A stretch of 64,000 nt of DNA from Alphaproteobacteria bacterium (lineage in GTDB: Bacteria > Pseudomonadota > Alphaproteobacteria > Caulobacterales > Hyphomonadaceae). The notes under the pieces were generated by a model, which was not told where the DNA came from, searched no databases, and saw only the letters and a program-made list of their open reading frames with translations. Location of the stretch: positions 124,001-188,000 of the forward strand of contig WGLW01000010.1 of the NCBI GenBank assembly GCA_016125405.1, written 5' to 3'. This document shows, piece by piece, positions 17,761 through 25,944 of this stretch (position 1 is the first letter of the stretch; each line of letters starts with the position of its first letter). Position numbers and translations under genes: made by a program.

Positions 17761-19107
17761 TTGGACGAGATCGCCGAAACGGAAGCGGCAAACGCCGCAG
17801 CGGCCCGCGCCGAAATCGACGCGGCGGACGAGGCCTATGACCGCTTCGTCATGGACAATCTCAAGCGCAACTACGCCGGGCACTATATTCACGGCATGCT
17901 GGGGATGACCGGCTTTCGCCTGGTCAACACCCCTACATTCGTTCCGGCCTTTCTGAATTCTCTCGGCGCCTCGGATGCGGTGGTCGGCCTTGGCCTGTCG
18001 CTGCAGCAGCTCGGCAGCATCGTCTCGCCGATCGTCGGCGCCGCGCAGATGGAACACCGCAAGAAGATCCTGCCGATCTCGATCGCGCTTGGATCGGCCA
18101 TGCGCGTGCAGATCCTCGGCCTCGCCCTCGCCGGATGGTTTCTCACCGGATCATGGGCGCTGGCGGCGGCGCTGTTCTTCCTCTTCCTGCTTGGATTGTT
18201 CCAGGGGCCCCAGCGCGTGGCCTTCCAGTTCCTGCTCGCCAAGGTGATTCCGATTCGCCTGCGCGGGCGGCTCCAGGCGTTCCGCAACATCACCGGCGGA
18301 CTGATCGCCGCGACGCTGTCCTACTTCGCCGGCAACTGGCTGGTGGCCCACCACGTTCTCGGCAACGGCTACGCCACCACCTTCCTGATCGCCTTTATCC
18401 TCACCAGCCTCGGTCTCACTGCGCTGAACATCCTGATGCGCGAGCCCGAACCGCCCAGCGTGCGCCCACGCGTCGCCTTCCGCGAACGTCTCAAGGATTT
18501 TCCCGAGCTGATCCGCGGCGACAAGGGCTTCGCCTGGTTCATGGTGGCGCGCTCGTTCGCCATGGGCGTGCGGGTCGGCCAACCGTTCTACTTTCTCTTC
18601 GCCGCCAGCGTGCTCGGGCTTTCGTCCAACGGCGATCCGCACGCCTTCGGCGCCACGCTGGCCATCCTCTCCTTCGCCTACATGATCGCCGACACGGTCA
18701 CCAACCTGATCTGGGGCTATCTCTCGGACCACGGCGGCTTCAAATCCACCTTCGTCATCGCCATGGCCCTGAACCTCGTGGCTGTGGCGGCCCTCTTGGT
18801 CGCCCACAGCATGCCGGTGTTCGTCATCGCCTTCTTCTGTCTCGGCGCGGCCAATTCCGGCTACCAGATGTCGAGCACCAACATCGTCATCGAGTTCGGC
18901 CACCGGCACGACGTACCGATGCGCATGGCGCTGTCGAACACGGCGGAGGGCCTGATGGGGTCGCTGGCGCCGCTGCTGGGCGGTGTGCTGGCCGAGATCT
19001 GGGGCTATCCCGCGGCGTTCGTCGTCGCGATGGTCAGCGTCGCCGTTTCACTCGTCGTGCTGGTCTGGAAGGTCGACGAGCCCCGCCACCGCACCGCGTC
19101 CACCTGA
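17761..19107 (+). CDS. MFS transporter
   Basis: About 448 residues with twelve predicted membrane helices and a charged, Ala/Glu/Asp-rich N-terminal cytoplasmic tail (to about residue 38). The protein shows MFS-type loops (MEHRKKILPIS, RLRGRLQAFRNITGG) and a C-terminal half starting at FPELIRGDKGFAWFMVARSF. The substrate is not predictable. Two starts compete: GTG at 17737 with no ribosome site, and TTG at 17761 with GGAG 8 bases upstream; the second is chosen. It is divergent from the sugar dehydrogenase. Confidence 0.75.
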   Translation: MDEIAETEAANAAAARAEIDAADEAYDRFVMDNLKRNYAGHYIHGMLGMTGFRLVNTPTFVPAFLNSLGASDAVVGLGLSLQQLGSIVSPIVGAAQMEHRKKILPISIALGSAMRVQILGLALAGWFLTGSWALAAALFFLFLLGLFQGPQRVAFQFLLAKVIPIRLRGRLQAFRNITGGLIAATLSYFAGNWLVAHHVLGNGYATTFLIAFILTSLGLTALNILMREPEPPSVRPRVAFRERLKDFPELIRGDKGFAWFMVARSFAMGVRVGQPFYFLFAASVLGLSSNGDPHAFGATLAILSFAYMIADTVTNLIWGYLSDHGGFKSTFVIAMALNLVAVAALLVAHSMPVFVIAFFCLGAANSGYQMSSTNIVIEFGHRHDVPMRMALSNTAEGLMGSLAPLLGGVLAEIWGYPAAFVVAMVSVAVSLVVLVWKVDEPRHRTAST

Positions 19108-19138
19108 GGAAGTGCCTGATCGACGCCGTAACCTCCCG

Positions 19139-19324
19139 GTTGTCATCCCGGAAACGCGAAACATTATCCGGGATGACAACAACAGGGGGGGCCGCATCCC
19201 CGGCGAAGGCCGGGGTCCGCCGATCACGTCGAGGCTTGTCCCGGCTTGAGGCCTCGCGCCCGCGCAGCCCAAAGCCCGCGCATGTCTCCCGGTCCGTCCT
19301 GGATTCCGGCCTTCGCCGGAATGA
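19139..19324. repeat. intergenic palindromic repeat elements
   Basis: Two structures. The first is a perfect 13-bp inverted repeat (GTTGTCATCCCGG at 19139-19151, partner 19168-19180) with a 16-base spacer. The second is a longer element bounded by CCGGCGAAGGCCGG (19200-19213) and its inverse complement CCGGCCTTCGCCGG (19306-19319), flanked by GGATTCC/GGAATGA. The 'TGGATTCCGGCCTTCGCCGGAATGA' type of sequence is a familiar dispersed intergenic repeat of many alphaproteobacterial genomes. No reading frame of quality crosses it. Confidence 0.65.
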
Positions 19325-19371
19325 GCGGGGAAGGGAGGTGGCGGAGCCATCCACCCAGCCACGGATACGAA

Positions 19372-19402
19372 AACGGCGCGGCCCTTTCAGGCCGCGCCGC
19401 AA
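19372..19402 (-). terminator. Rho-independent terminator after the small secreted protein gene
   Basis: A 10-bp stem (19374-19383, CGGCGCGGCC; partner 19390-19399) with a 6-base loop, followed on the minus strand by GTTTTCG. It lies 25 bases past the stop codon of the gene ending at 19427. Confidence 0.7.
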
Positions 19403-19426
19403 TTCATCAGACGATCGCTTCAGGCG

Positions 19427-19711
19427 TTACTTCACCTTGGCGAGTTCTTCGTCCATCTGTTTCAGCTTCTCGGGCGTGAGGTCCGGAACGTACTGGACGA
19501 TGTCCGGGAATTTCATCTCATAGCCCTGCGACAGGTCCGGATTGTTGATCAGGTCGGGCATGACTTTCATCAGCGCGGCCTTGGTTTCCTCGTTCTGGAC
19601 CAGCTCGCCGATCGTGTTTTTCTCGACCGAGTATTTCGCATCGTCGGCGAACGCGACGGGCGCCGCCATGAAGGCCGTCGCGGCGGCGGCGGCGAGGAGC
19701 AGTTTGCGCAT
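19427..19711 (-). CDS. small secreted protein, paralog 1 (unknown function)
   Basis: 94 residues. A signal peptide (1-22, MRKLLLAAAAATAFMAAPVAFA) leaves a mature chain of about 72 residues. It carries a motif shared with its upstream neighbour: NTIGELVQNEETKAALMKVMPDL, then 'NPxLxQGxxMxxxDIxxYVPDxxTPEKLKxMxxE'. The same C-terminal pattern occurs as a module at the end of larger secreted enzymes in alphaproteobacteria, as far as I recall, but no biochemical function is known to me. It has its own terminator and lies 66 bases from paralog 2 on the same strand. Confidence 0.8.
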   Translation of the reverse strand: MRKLLLAAAAATAFMAAPVAFADDAKYSVEKNTIGELVQNEETKAALMKVMPDLINNPDLSQGYEMKFPDIVQYVPDLTPEKLKQMDEELAKVK

Positions 19712-19777
19712 TTCGTCTCTCCGTTTGGTGCGCCCCCGGGGAGGTCCGGGATTCGCGGATTTCGGGGGAAGGGAACT

Positions 19778-20068
19778 CTACTCTTCGATCTTGTCGAACT
19801 CGGCCTGCAGCTCCTTCAGCTTCTCAGGCGTGATCTGGTCAGGCACGTAGCCGGCGATATCGGCCAGCGTCATGCCGCGGCCCTGCTCGAGGGCAGGGTT
19901 CGCGGCGATGTCGGGGAAGATTTTCGTGAACGCGGCCCTGGCCGCGGGATTATCGAGGATGTCGCCGAGCAGGCTGGTCGTGGTGCTCAATTTCACGGTG
20001 TCGGCGACGGCGGCGGAGCCAAGCGCGAGGGCCGCTATTGCGGCGGCGGCGGCCAGTGTCCGGATCAT
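19778..20068 (-). CDS. small secreted protein, paralog 2 (unknown function)
   Basis: 96 residues from the ATG at 20068 (GGAGA five bases upstream). A signal peptide is at about 1-22. The mature region contains STTTSLLGDILDNPAARAAF, then IFPDIAANPALEQGRGMTLADIAGYVPDQITPEKLKEL, aligning with paralog 1 through the last 60 residues. The two lie side by side in tandem, which points to duplication. Neighbours mlaC and mlaA act at the outer membrane, but nothing in the sequence links the four genes. Confidence 0.8.
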   Translation of the reverse strand: MIRTLAAAAAIAALALGSAAVADTVKLSTTTSLLGDILDNPAARAAFTKIFPDIAANPALEQGRGMTLADIAGYVPDQITPEKLKELQAEFDKIEE

Positions 20069-20269
20069 CACGCTCTCTCCCAACCCATCCCCGGTCCCGG
20101 CCCGGTCCCGGCGCTGGTCTTGCCGCCAGCTCCGTAATTCTTGTTACCTGACGCGTCCGGGCACGTCGATCCGGGCGTTGCAGCTCATCAGATGAATTAA
20201 GGGTAATCCAGAGTTTCCCCGGTGGGAAGATGGACTCTTCCGGTAGGCCGGCCTTGCGTCAGGGCCAGA

Positions 20270-20944
20270 TTAGCCCGGGTTTTTCGAAGTGCTCTTGGCC
20301 AGCGTCGAGGCCGCGCCTGCCTTTGCCCGTTCCCGCATGTCGGCGATCATCTGCTTGATGCGGTCGATCAGCTTGTCGATGTCGCCGTTATTGCGGTCGA
20401 GGAAGGACTCGAACTGCGCCTGCTGGTCCTGGGCGAGCCAGATCACCGATCCGTCGAGATTGATGCCGACGTCGCGGACCCGGTAAGTCTGGCCGTCCTT
20501 CGATTGCAGCACGTCCCAGACGACCTGGATGTCCTTGCCGCTCTCGGTGCTCTTGATCAGGGTGTTCACCTGGCTCCGGCGCGGCGCCGGGTCGGTCGAG
20601 CCCACCACCTTGATGGATTCGCCGCGGAACTCGTCGAGCTGGGCCTGGTAGACCTCGGTCGCGTATTCCTCGAACGTCTTGTAGTAGCGGTCGAACTGGG
20701 CCTCGCTCAGCGAGCGGCCCTGCGCGCCCAGCACGCGGCGGGCGATGTCGGGCATGTAGGCGAACTTGTGCATGTAGTCCGCGAATTTCGCGGAGCGTTC
20801 GTCCGATGTCAGGGTCTTGTCGTTGAGAACCTTCAGCACGGCGTTGGCCTGGGCCTCGACATAGGCCTCGGATTTCTTGTCCGCCAGGGCGGCCGGCGCG
20901 GTGAGCACGATCGCGCCAACGGCCAGGAGCTGCATCAATTTCAT
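20270..20944 (-). CDS. mlaC: MlaC-type phospholipid-binding periplasmic protein
   Basis: 224 residues with a signal peptide (1-21, ending APAALA). The Ttg2D/MlaC family pattern is clear: FADYMHKFAYMPDIARRVLG, then FDRYYKTFEEYATEVYQAQLDEF, and WLAQDQQAQFESFL. MlaC carries phospholipids between the outer-membrane MlaA complex and the inner-membrane MlaFEDB transporter. GGAGG lies 5 bases before the ATG, and the mlaA stop is 24 bases upstream. The C-terminal 25 residues are Lys/Ala/Ser-rich and variable. Confidence 0.92.
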   Translation of the reverse strand: MKLMQLLAVGAIVLTAPAALADKKSEAYVEAQANAVLKVLNDKTLTSDERSAKFADYMHKFAYMPDIARRVLGAQGRSLSEAQFDRYYKTFEEYATEVYQAQLDEFRGESIKVVGSTDPAPRRSQVNTLIKSTESGKDIQVVWDVLQSKDGQTYRVRDVGINLDGSVIWLAQDQQAQFESFLDRNNGDIDKLIDRIKQMIADMRERAKAGAASTLAKSTSKNPG

Positions 20945-20968
20945 GGAAGCCTCCAGAATGCCCGAGTC

Positions 20969-21706
20969 TCAGAAATTCATTTCGTAATCGGGCACTTCTT
21001 CGACCGGTTTGGACGATGGCGCCGAGTTTCGCACCTGCGCGGCCCTGTTGCGGACATAGAACCGTCTAAGTGTCGTATAGGGATCCAGCTGCGTCTGGCG
21101 CACGTCGTCGATGGTCTCGATGGCGCTTTCGCGCGCCGACAGGCCGCCCAGCACAAAGTTGCTGACCCGTAATGTGTCGGCCCCGTCGAACTGCACATAG
21201 TTGACCGGGTTGAGGCCGAAATCGGCGCCCCAGCCGACAAAGTCGCGCGGGTCGCTCGATCCCAGGAAGGGCAGGACGAGATAGGGCCCGGGCTTTACGC
21301 CCCAGCGTCCCAGCGTCTGGCCGAAGTCTTCATCCGTGCGCTTGATGCCGAACGAGGTCGCCGGATCGAACAGGCCGGCGATGCCGATCGTTGAATTGAT
21401 GACGAACCGTCCGAACGTGCCGGCCGCATGCGGCACATTGAATTGCAGAAGTTCGTTGGTGAACGTCAGCGGTTCGCCCAGGTTGTTGGTGAAGTTCGTA
21501 ACGCCCTTCCGAACCGGTTCGTTCGTAACCGCTCGATACCCTTTCGCCACAGGTTCCAGCACCGCTTTGTCCAGCGCATTGTTGAACCCATACATTTTGC
21601 GATTGAACCCCTCATAGGGATCGTCGGGATTTCTCGCCCCGGTACTTGCGCATGCTCCCAGCGCAAGTGCGGACCCGAGCAGGAGCGCGGCGGACTGTGT
21701 CTTCAT
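20969..21706 (-). CDS. mlaA: MlaA (VacJ) outer-membrane lipoprotein
   Basis: 245 residues. The lipobox LGAC (Cys19) follows a hydrophobic signal. The VacJ signature is intact: DPYEGFNRKMYGFNNALDK, FGQTLGRWGVKPGPYLVLPFLGSSDPRDFVG and the C-terminal TTLRRFYVRNRAA. It takes misplaced phospholipids out of the outer leaflet of the outer membrane and passes them to MlaC. The start at 21706 is chosen over an earlier in-frame ATG because it begins the lipoprotein signal. It forms a two-gene unit with mlaC; the inner-membrane mlaFED genes are not in the window. Confidence 0.93.
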   Translation of the reverse strand: MKTQSAALLLGSALALGACASTGARNPDDPYEGFNRKMYGFNNALDKAVLEPVAKGYRAVTNEPVRKGVTNFTNNLGEPLTFTNELLQFNVPHAAGTFGRFVINSTIGIAGLFDPATSFGIKRTDEDFGQTLGRWGVKPGPYLVLPFLGSSDPRDFVGWGADFGLNPVNYVQFDGADTLRVSNFVLGGLSARESAIETIDDVRQTQLDPYTTLRRFYVRNRAAQVRNSAPSSKPVEEVPDYEMNF

Positions 21707-21838
21707 TGGTGACGCTCTCCCGCTTCGGCGGTCCATATGAGGCTGACCCAACGTCCGATCAACACCTCGGGTCTTCACCCACAATGGCCAAAAACCGCAA
21801 AGAGCTTGTTATTTTGGGAAGCGTGACGTGTGCGCCAC

Positions 21839-21868
21839 TTGAAATGCCATATAAAGATATGTTTATAT
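21839..21868 (+). promoter_or_regulatory. promoter with overlapping 20-bp palindromic operator of the met operon
   Basis: TTGAAA (21839-21844), a 17-base spacer and TTTATA (21862-21867) form a sigma-70-type promoter whose start point would fall at about 21874-21875, on the A of the downstream ATG. The palindrome ATATAAA-N6-TTTATAT (21849-21868) covers the -10 region. ArsR-type SahR regulators bind palindromes upstream of methionine-cycle operons, so autorepression is likely; this is an inference. Confidence 0.6.
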
Positions 21869-21874
21869 CCTGAA

Positions 21875-22855
21875 ATGGAATCGTTAGGCCTGCCCACGCT
21901 GGTTCAGCAACTTCGTGCAGCTGGAGAGCTGACGCGGGCGCGGATTCTTGCGTTGCTGGCGCGGGGCGAACTTTCTGTTGGCGAACTGGCGCAAGTTCTC
22001 GGCCAAAGCCAACCGCGGTTGTCGCGGCATATGAAGTTTCTCACCACTGCGGGACTTGTCGACAGACTTCCGGAAGGTGCGTGGGTTTTCTATCGACTTC
22101 CGTTCGACGGACAGGCGCGAACGCTGGTTGATACGTTGATTGCATCGCTTGATGCCGACGATGCAACGGTTCGGCGCGACGTCGACAGACTTCACGAAGT
22201 GCGTGCAACGCGAACGGCGTCCGCGCAGGATTATTTTTCGCGAATTGCCGGCGACTGGGACGCCATCCGGGCGCTGCACTATTCCGAAACGGACATCGAG
22301 GACGCCATTCTCGCCGCCGCCGGTCCCGGCCCGTTCGACCTGGTGCTGGATTTCGGCACCGGCACCGGGCGGATGCTGACGCTGTTCGCCCCCCGCGCCC
22401 AGCGCGTCGAGGGCATCGACCTCAGCCACCAGATGCTGACCGTGGCGCGATCCAACCTGCTCGCGGCCGGCGCCGCCAACGCCTCCGTGCGCCACGGCGA
22501 CGCCAGCGCCACACCCTATCCGGACGCGTGCGCCAGTCTCGTCATCATCCACCAGGTGCTGCACTTCCTCGACGATCCGGGCCGCGCGCTGTCGGAAGCC
22601 GCGCGGGTGCTGAAGCCGGGCGGCCGCCTCGTCGTGGCGGATTTCGCCCCGCACACGCTTGAGCATTTCCGCAATGAGCACGCCCACCGCCATCTCGGCG
22701 TCTCGGAAGAGGATTTCAGCCGCTGGGCCACGGCGGCGAAGCTCGCGCCCGGCCCGGTCCGGCGTTTCAGCGCACCGGCGCACGGCAAGGGCGTTGCGGT
22801 GACAATCTGGACCGCTGAACGCGAGCCGGTCCGCAAGGCGGGGAGGGCGGCATGA
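21875..22855 (+). CDS. ArsR-type regulator fused to SAM-dependent methyltransferase domain (SahR-like)
   Basis: 326 residues. The winged helix ArsR domain is at about 7-75 (SVGELAQVLGQSQPRLSRHMKFLTTAGLV), with no metal-binding Cys pair in the recognition helix. A class I methyltransferase fold follows, with LDFGTGTGR (158-166) as the SAM/SAH site. Alphaproteobacterial SahR regulators combine these domains and sense S-adenosylhomocysteine to control methionine recycling. The ATG has no ribosome-binding site and sits where the promoter predicts the transcript start. Its stop overlaps metF by 4 bases (ATGA). Confidence 0.8.
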   Translation: MESLGLPTLVQQLRAAGELTRARILALLARGELSVGELAQVLGQSQPRLSRHMKFLTTAGLVDRLPEGAWVFYRLPFDGQARTLVDTLIASLDADDATVRRDVDRLHEVRATRTASAQDYFSRIAGDWDAIRALHYSETDIEDAILAAAGPGPFDLVLDFGTGTGRMLTLFAPRAQRVEGIDLSHQMLTVARSNLLAAGAANASVRHGDASATPYPDACASLVIIHQVLHFLDDPGRALSEAARVLKPGGRLVVADFAPHTLEHFRNEHAHRHLGVSEEDFSRWATAAKLAPGPVRRFSAPAHGKGVAVTIWTAEREPVRKAGRAA

Positions 22856-23715
22856 CATCCGCGCCAGAGGTCAGTTTCGAATTCTTTCCGCCCAAGACGC
22901 CGGAGATGGAGGAAAAACTCTGGGATTCGGTAAGGCGCCTCGCGCCCGTCCGCCCGCGCTTCGTCTCCGTCACCTATGGCGCCGGCGGCTCCACCCGCAC
23001 GCGCACCCACGACATCGTGCGCCGCATGGCGGAGGAGACCGACCTCAAACCCGCGGGCCACATCACCTGTGTTGCCGCGACCCGCACCGAGATCGACCAG
23101 GTGCTGACGGATTACTGGACCGCCGGCGTCAAGCGCATCGTCGCGCTGCGCGGCGACCCCACGGCCGGCATCGGCACGAAATACTCGCCCCATCCGGGCG
23201 GCTACGCCTACGCGTCAGACCTGATCGCTGGCGCGAGGAACATCGCCGACTTCGATATTTCGGTTGGCTGCTATCCCGAAGTTCATCCCGAGGCCGGATC
23301 GCTCTCTGCAGAGATCGACAACCTCAAGCGCAAGTTCGATGCGGGCGCCACGCGCGCCATCACCCAGTTCTTTTTCTATCCCGACGTCTATCTGCGATTT
23401 CTCGACGCCGCGCGCGCGGCGGGGATCGCCCAGCCGATCGTCCCGGGCATCATGCTGCAGTCCAACTTCAAGGGCCTCAAGCGCATGGCGGGCCTCTGCA
23501 ACACGTCGATCCCCTCGCGTATCGCGGACCTTTATGACGGCCTCGACAACGATCCGGAAACCCGCGACCTCGTCACCGCGCATGTGGCGGCCGATCTCTG
23601 CAACCGGCTGGTCGAGCAGGGCGTGGACCAGCTGCACTTCTACACGATGAACCGCGCGGGCCTGTCGCTGTCGACCTGCCGGCTGCTGGGTTTGAAACCG
23701 CAGGCGCAGGCGTGA
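22852..23715 (+). CDS. metF: 5,10-methylenetetrahydrofolate reductase
   Basis: 287 residues, the bacterial MetF length. It reduces methylene-THF to methyl-THF, the methyl donor for MetH. The TIM barrel begins SFEFFPPKTPEMEEKLW (Glu for catalysis), with VSVTYGAGGSTRTRT, ALRGDP and the flavin/folate-site QFFFYPDVYLRF. Overlaps of 4 bases at both ends (ATGA upstream, GTGA downstream) place it inside a tightly coupled operon. Confidence 0.96.
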   Translation: MTSAPEVSFEFFPPKTPEMEEKLWDSVRRLAPVRPRFVSVTYGAGGSTRTRTHDIVRRMAEETDLKPAGHITCVAATRTEIDQVLTDYWTAGVKRIVALRGDPTAGIGTKYSPHPGGYAYASDLIAGARNIADFDISVGCYPEVHPEAGSLSAEIDNLKRKFDAGATRAITQFFFYPDVYLRFLDAARAAGIAQPIVPGIMLQSNFKGLKRMAGLCNTSIPSRIADLYDGLDNDPETRDLVTAHVAADLCNRLVEQGVDQLHFYTMNRAGLSLSTCRLLGLKPQAQA

Positions 23716-24182
23716 GCGCGCGGCCGCACATATCGCTCGTCACCCTTGGGGTGCGCGACCTTGGCAAGGCGATCGCCTTCTATGAAGGGCTGGGCCTCGA
23801 GAAGGCCGGGTTCGACAATGACGACGTGGCTTTCTTCGACATGGGCGGCCTCGCGCTTGGCCTGTTCGTCTGGGACGAGCTGGCGAAGGACGCGAAACAG
23901 TCGCCCGAGGCCAGCGGGTTTCGTGGCCTGTCGCTGGCCTGGAACCGCAACAGCGAGGAAGAGGTCGACGCCGTGTTCGCCCGTGCGGAGGAACTGGGCG
24001 CGACCGTGACCAAGGCGCCGGAGCATGTCTTCTGGGGCGGCTATTCCGGCTATTTCACCGATCTCGACGGCCATTTGTGGGAGATCGCCTACAACCCCAC
24101 ATGGCCGCTGCGCGCCAATGGCGCGATGGAGTTGCCGCCTCCTGTCAAAAAGCCGGCCTCTGGCAAGGGAGCCTCCTCATGA
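23712..24182 (+). CDS. VOC (glyoxalase/bleomycin-resistance) family protein
   Basis: 156 residues from a GTG overlapping the metF stop. A VOC betaalphabetabetabeta pair is visible: ISLVTLGVRDLGKAIAFYEGLGLE and GYFTDLDGHLWEIAYNP. The Glu in the last strand (LWEIAY) and the early His (PHIS) are positioned as metal ligands. The substrate is unknown. It is translationally coupled on both sides (GTGA with metF, ATGA with metH), so it is likely to serve the methionine or folate step, perhaps clearing a side product; this is an inference. Confidence 0.85.
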   Translation: MSARPHISLVTLGVRDLGKAIAFYEGLGLEKAGFDNDDVAFFDMGGLALGLFVWDELAKDAKQSPEASGFRGLSLAWNRNSEEEVDAVFARAEELGATVTKAPEHVFWGGYSGYFTDLDGHLWEIAYNPTWPLRANGAMELPPPVKKPASGKGASS

Positions 24183-25243
24183 CCCGCGCAGACCGCATCG
24201 CCGCCCTGAAAAAAGCCGCGAAAGAGCGCATCCTCATCCTCGACGGATCGTGGGGCGTGATGATCCAGCGGCGCGGCCTCGATGAAGCCGACTTCCGCGC
24301 CGAGCGCTTCAAGGATCATCCCGGCCAGCTCAAGGGCAACAACGACATCCTCTGCCTGACGCGCCCGGATATCATCGAGGACCTGCACAACCGGTATTTC
24401 GCGGCCGGCGCCGACATTTCGGAGACCAACACGTTTTCCGCCACGGTGATCGCGCAGGACGATTATCATCTCGACGCCGAAGCCGTGCGCGACATCAACC
24501 TCGCGGGCGCGCGCATTGCGCGGAAGGTCGCGGACGAATGGACGGCGAAGGAGCCAGACAAGCCGCGCTTCGCCGCCGGCTCGATCGGGCCGCTCAACAA
24601 GATGCTGTCGATGTCGTCGGACGTGAACGATCCCGGCGCGCGACTGGTCGATTTCGACCAGGTGTATCAGGCCTATCGCGACCAGATCCGCGCCCTCAAT
24701 GAAGGCGGCGTCGACCTCTACCTGATCGAGACGATCACCGACACGCTGAACTGCAAGGCGGCGATCAAGGCGATCATGGACCTTGAGGCCGAAGGCCTTG
24801 AGAAGCTGCCGATCTGGATTTCCGGCACCATCACCGACCGGTCGGGCCGCACGCTCTCCGGCCAGACGGCCGAAGCGTTCTGGAACTCGGTGAAGCACGC
24901 CAAGCCCTTCGCCATCGGCTTCAACTGCGCTTTGGGCGCCGACCTGATGCGGCCGCACATCGCCGAAATGGCGCGCGTCGCCGACACGCTGGTGGCGGCC
25001 TATCCCAACGCCGGACTGCCCAACGAGATGGGCCAGTATGACGAGCAGCCGCACGAAACCGCGCACGCGGTCGAGGGCTGGGCGAAGGAAGGTCTGGTCA
25101 ACATTCTCGGCGGCTGCTGCGGCACGACGCCGGAGCACATTCGCTGCATTGCCGACGGCGTGAAGTCGGTGAAGCCGCGCGTGGCGGGCGAGCGGGCGAA
25201 AGCGTTGCGTCTCTCCGGGCTCGAGCCGTTCGAACTCGCATGA
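24179..25243 (+). CDS. metH: methionine synthase, homocysteine-binding half (split MetH N-terminus)
   Basis: 354 residues, matching only the first ~350 of the 1,200-residue MetH. It is the homocysteine S-methyltransferase barrel with the Zn-binding Cys250 (GFNCALG) and Cys313-Cys314 (GGCCGTTPEH) and the start ILILDGSWGVMIQRRGLDE. The protein ends cleanly after the Cys pair, and the partner half is 1.27 kb downstream in the same operon, so this is a genuine split enzyme and not a frameshift. The start overlaps the VOC stop (ATGA). Confidence 0.93.
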   Translation: MTRADRIAALKKAAKERILILDGSWGVMIQRRGLDEADFRAERFKDHPGQLKGNNDILCLTRPDIIEDLHNRYFAAGADISETNTFSATVIAQDDYHLDAEAVRDINLAGARIARKVADEWTAKEPDKPRFAAGSIGPLNKMLSMSSDVNDPGARLVDFDQVYQAYRDQIRALNEGGVDLYLIETITDTLNCKAAIKAIMDLEAEGLEKLPIWISGTITDRSGRTLSGQTAEAFWNSVKHAKPFAIGFNCALGADLMRPHIAEMARVADTLVAAYPNAGLPNEMGQYDEQPHETAHAVEGWAKEGLVNILGGCCGTTPEHIRCIADGVKSVKPRVAGERAKALRLSGLEPFELA

Positions 25244-25932
25244 GCGCCGTTCCGTCCTTCAGCTTCAACGACCGCGACAACGCCCGCAATTATTGCGCGG
25301 GCGGGCCCGCGAACTTCATGCCGGGGTTTTTCCTGATGCACCGGCTGGCGGTTCAGCTCCTGTCGGAACGGGCGGCGGATGGCGCGCGCGTGCTCGTGCT
25401 GGGCGCGGGCGGCGGGTTCGAGCTGAAGGCGTTCTGCGAGGCGCGGCCGGGCTGGCGCTATGTGGCGGTGGATCCCGCCGGCGCGATGCTCGACCAGGCG
25501 AAGGAAGAGATCGGCACGGCGGCATCGCGCGTCGAGTGGATCGAGGGCTATATCGATGATGCGCCCGCCGGCCCCTTCGATGCGGCGACCTGCCTGCTCA
25601 CGCTGCACATGATGAAGGACGACGGAACCAAGCTGGCCGCTCTGAAGGAGACGCGGGCGCGGCTGAAGCCGGGCGCGCCCTTCATTCTGGTGGACAATTG
25701 CGTCGATGCGGCCGCGCCGGATTTCAGGCGGCAGATGGACCGCTATTCGCAGTTTGCGCAGGACTCCGGCGTCGCGCCGGATTTTGTCGCCCGGGCGCGC
25801 GAATCCGTGGAATCTGCTGGCACCTGCGTTTCCGGCGCCCGCAACGAAGAGCTGCTGCGCGAAGCAGGCTTTGGGACTATTGAAGGCTTCTACACCGCAT
25901 TGTCCTGGCGCGGCTGGGTCGCGACGGCTTAG
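25240..25932 (+). CDS. class I SAM-dependent methyltransferase
   Basis: 230 residues, overlapping the stop of the metH N-half by 4 bases. Motif I LVLGAGGGFELKAF is at about 47-60, followed by an acidic strand end VDPAGAML and post-I CLLTLHMM. Substrate unknown; the neighbours suggest it uses SAM from this pathway or consumes an operon product. It belongs to the broad small-molecule methyltransferase fold. It lies between the two metH halves, with the PPOX-like gene 12 bases downstream. Confidence 0.85.
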   Translation: MSAVPSFSFNDRDNARNYCAGGPANFMPGFFLMHRLAVQLLSERAADGARVLVLGAGGGFELKAFCEARPGWRYVAVDPAGAMLDQAKEEIGTAASRVEWIEGYIDDAPAGPFDAATCLLTLHMMKDDGTKLAALKETRARLKPGAPFILVDNCVDAAAPDFRRQMDRYSQFAQDSGVAPDFVARARESVESAGTCVSGARNEELLREAGFGTIEGFYTALSWRGWVATA

Positions 25933-25944
25933 GGAGGAGGGGAC

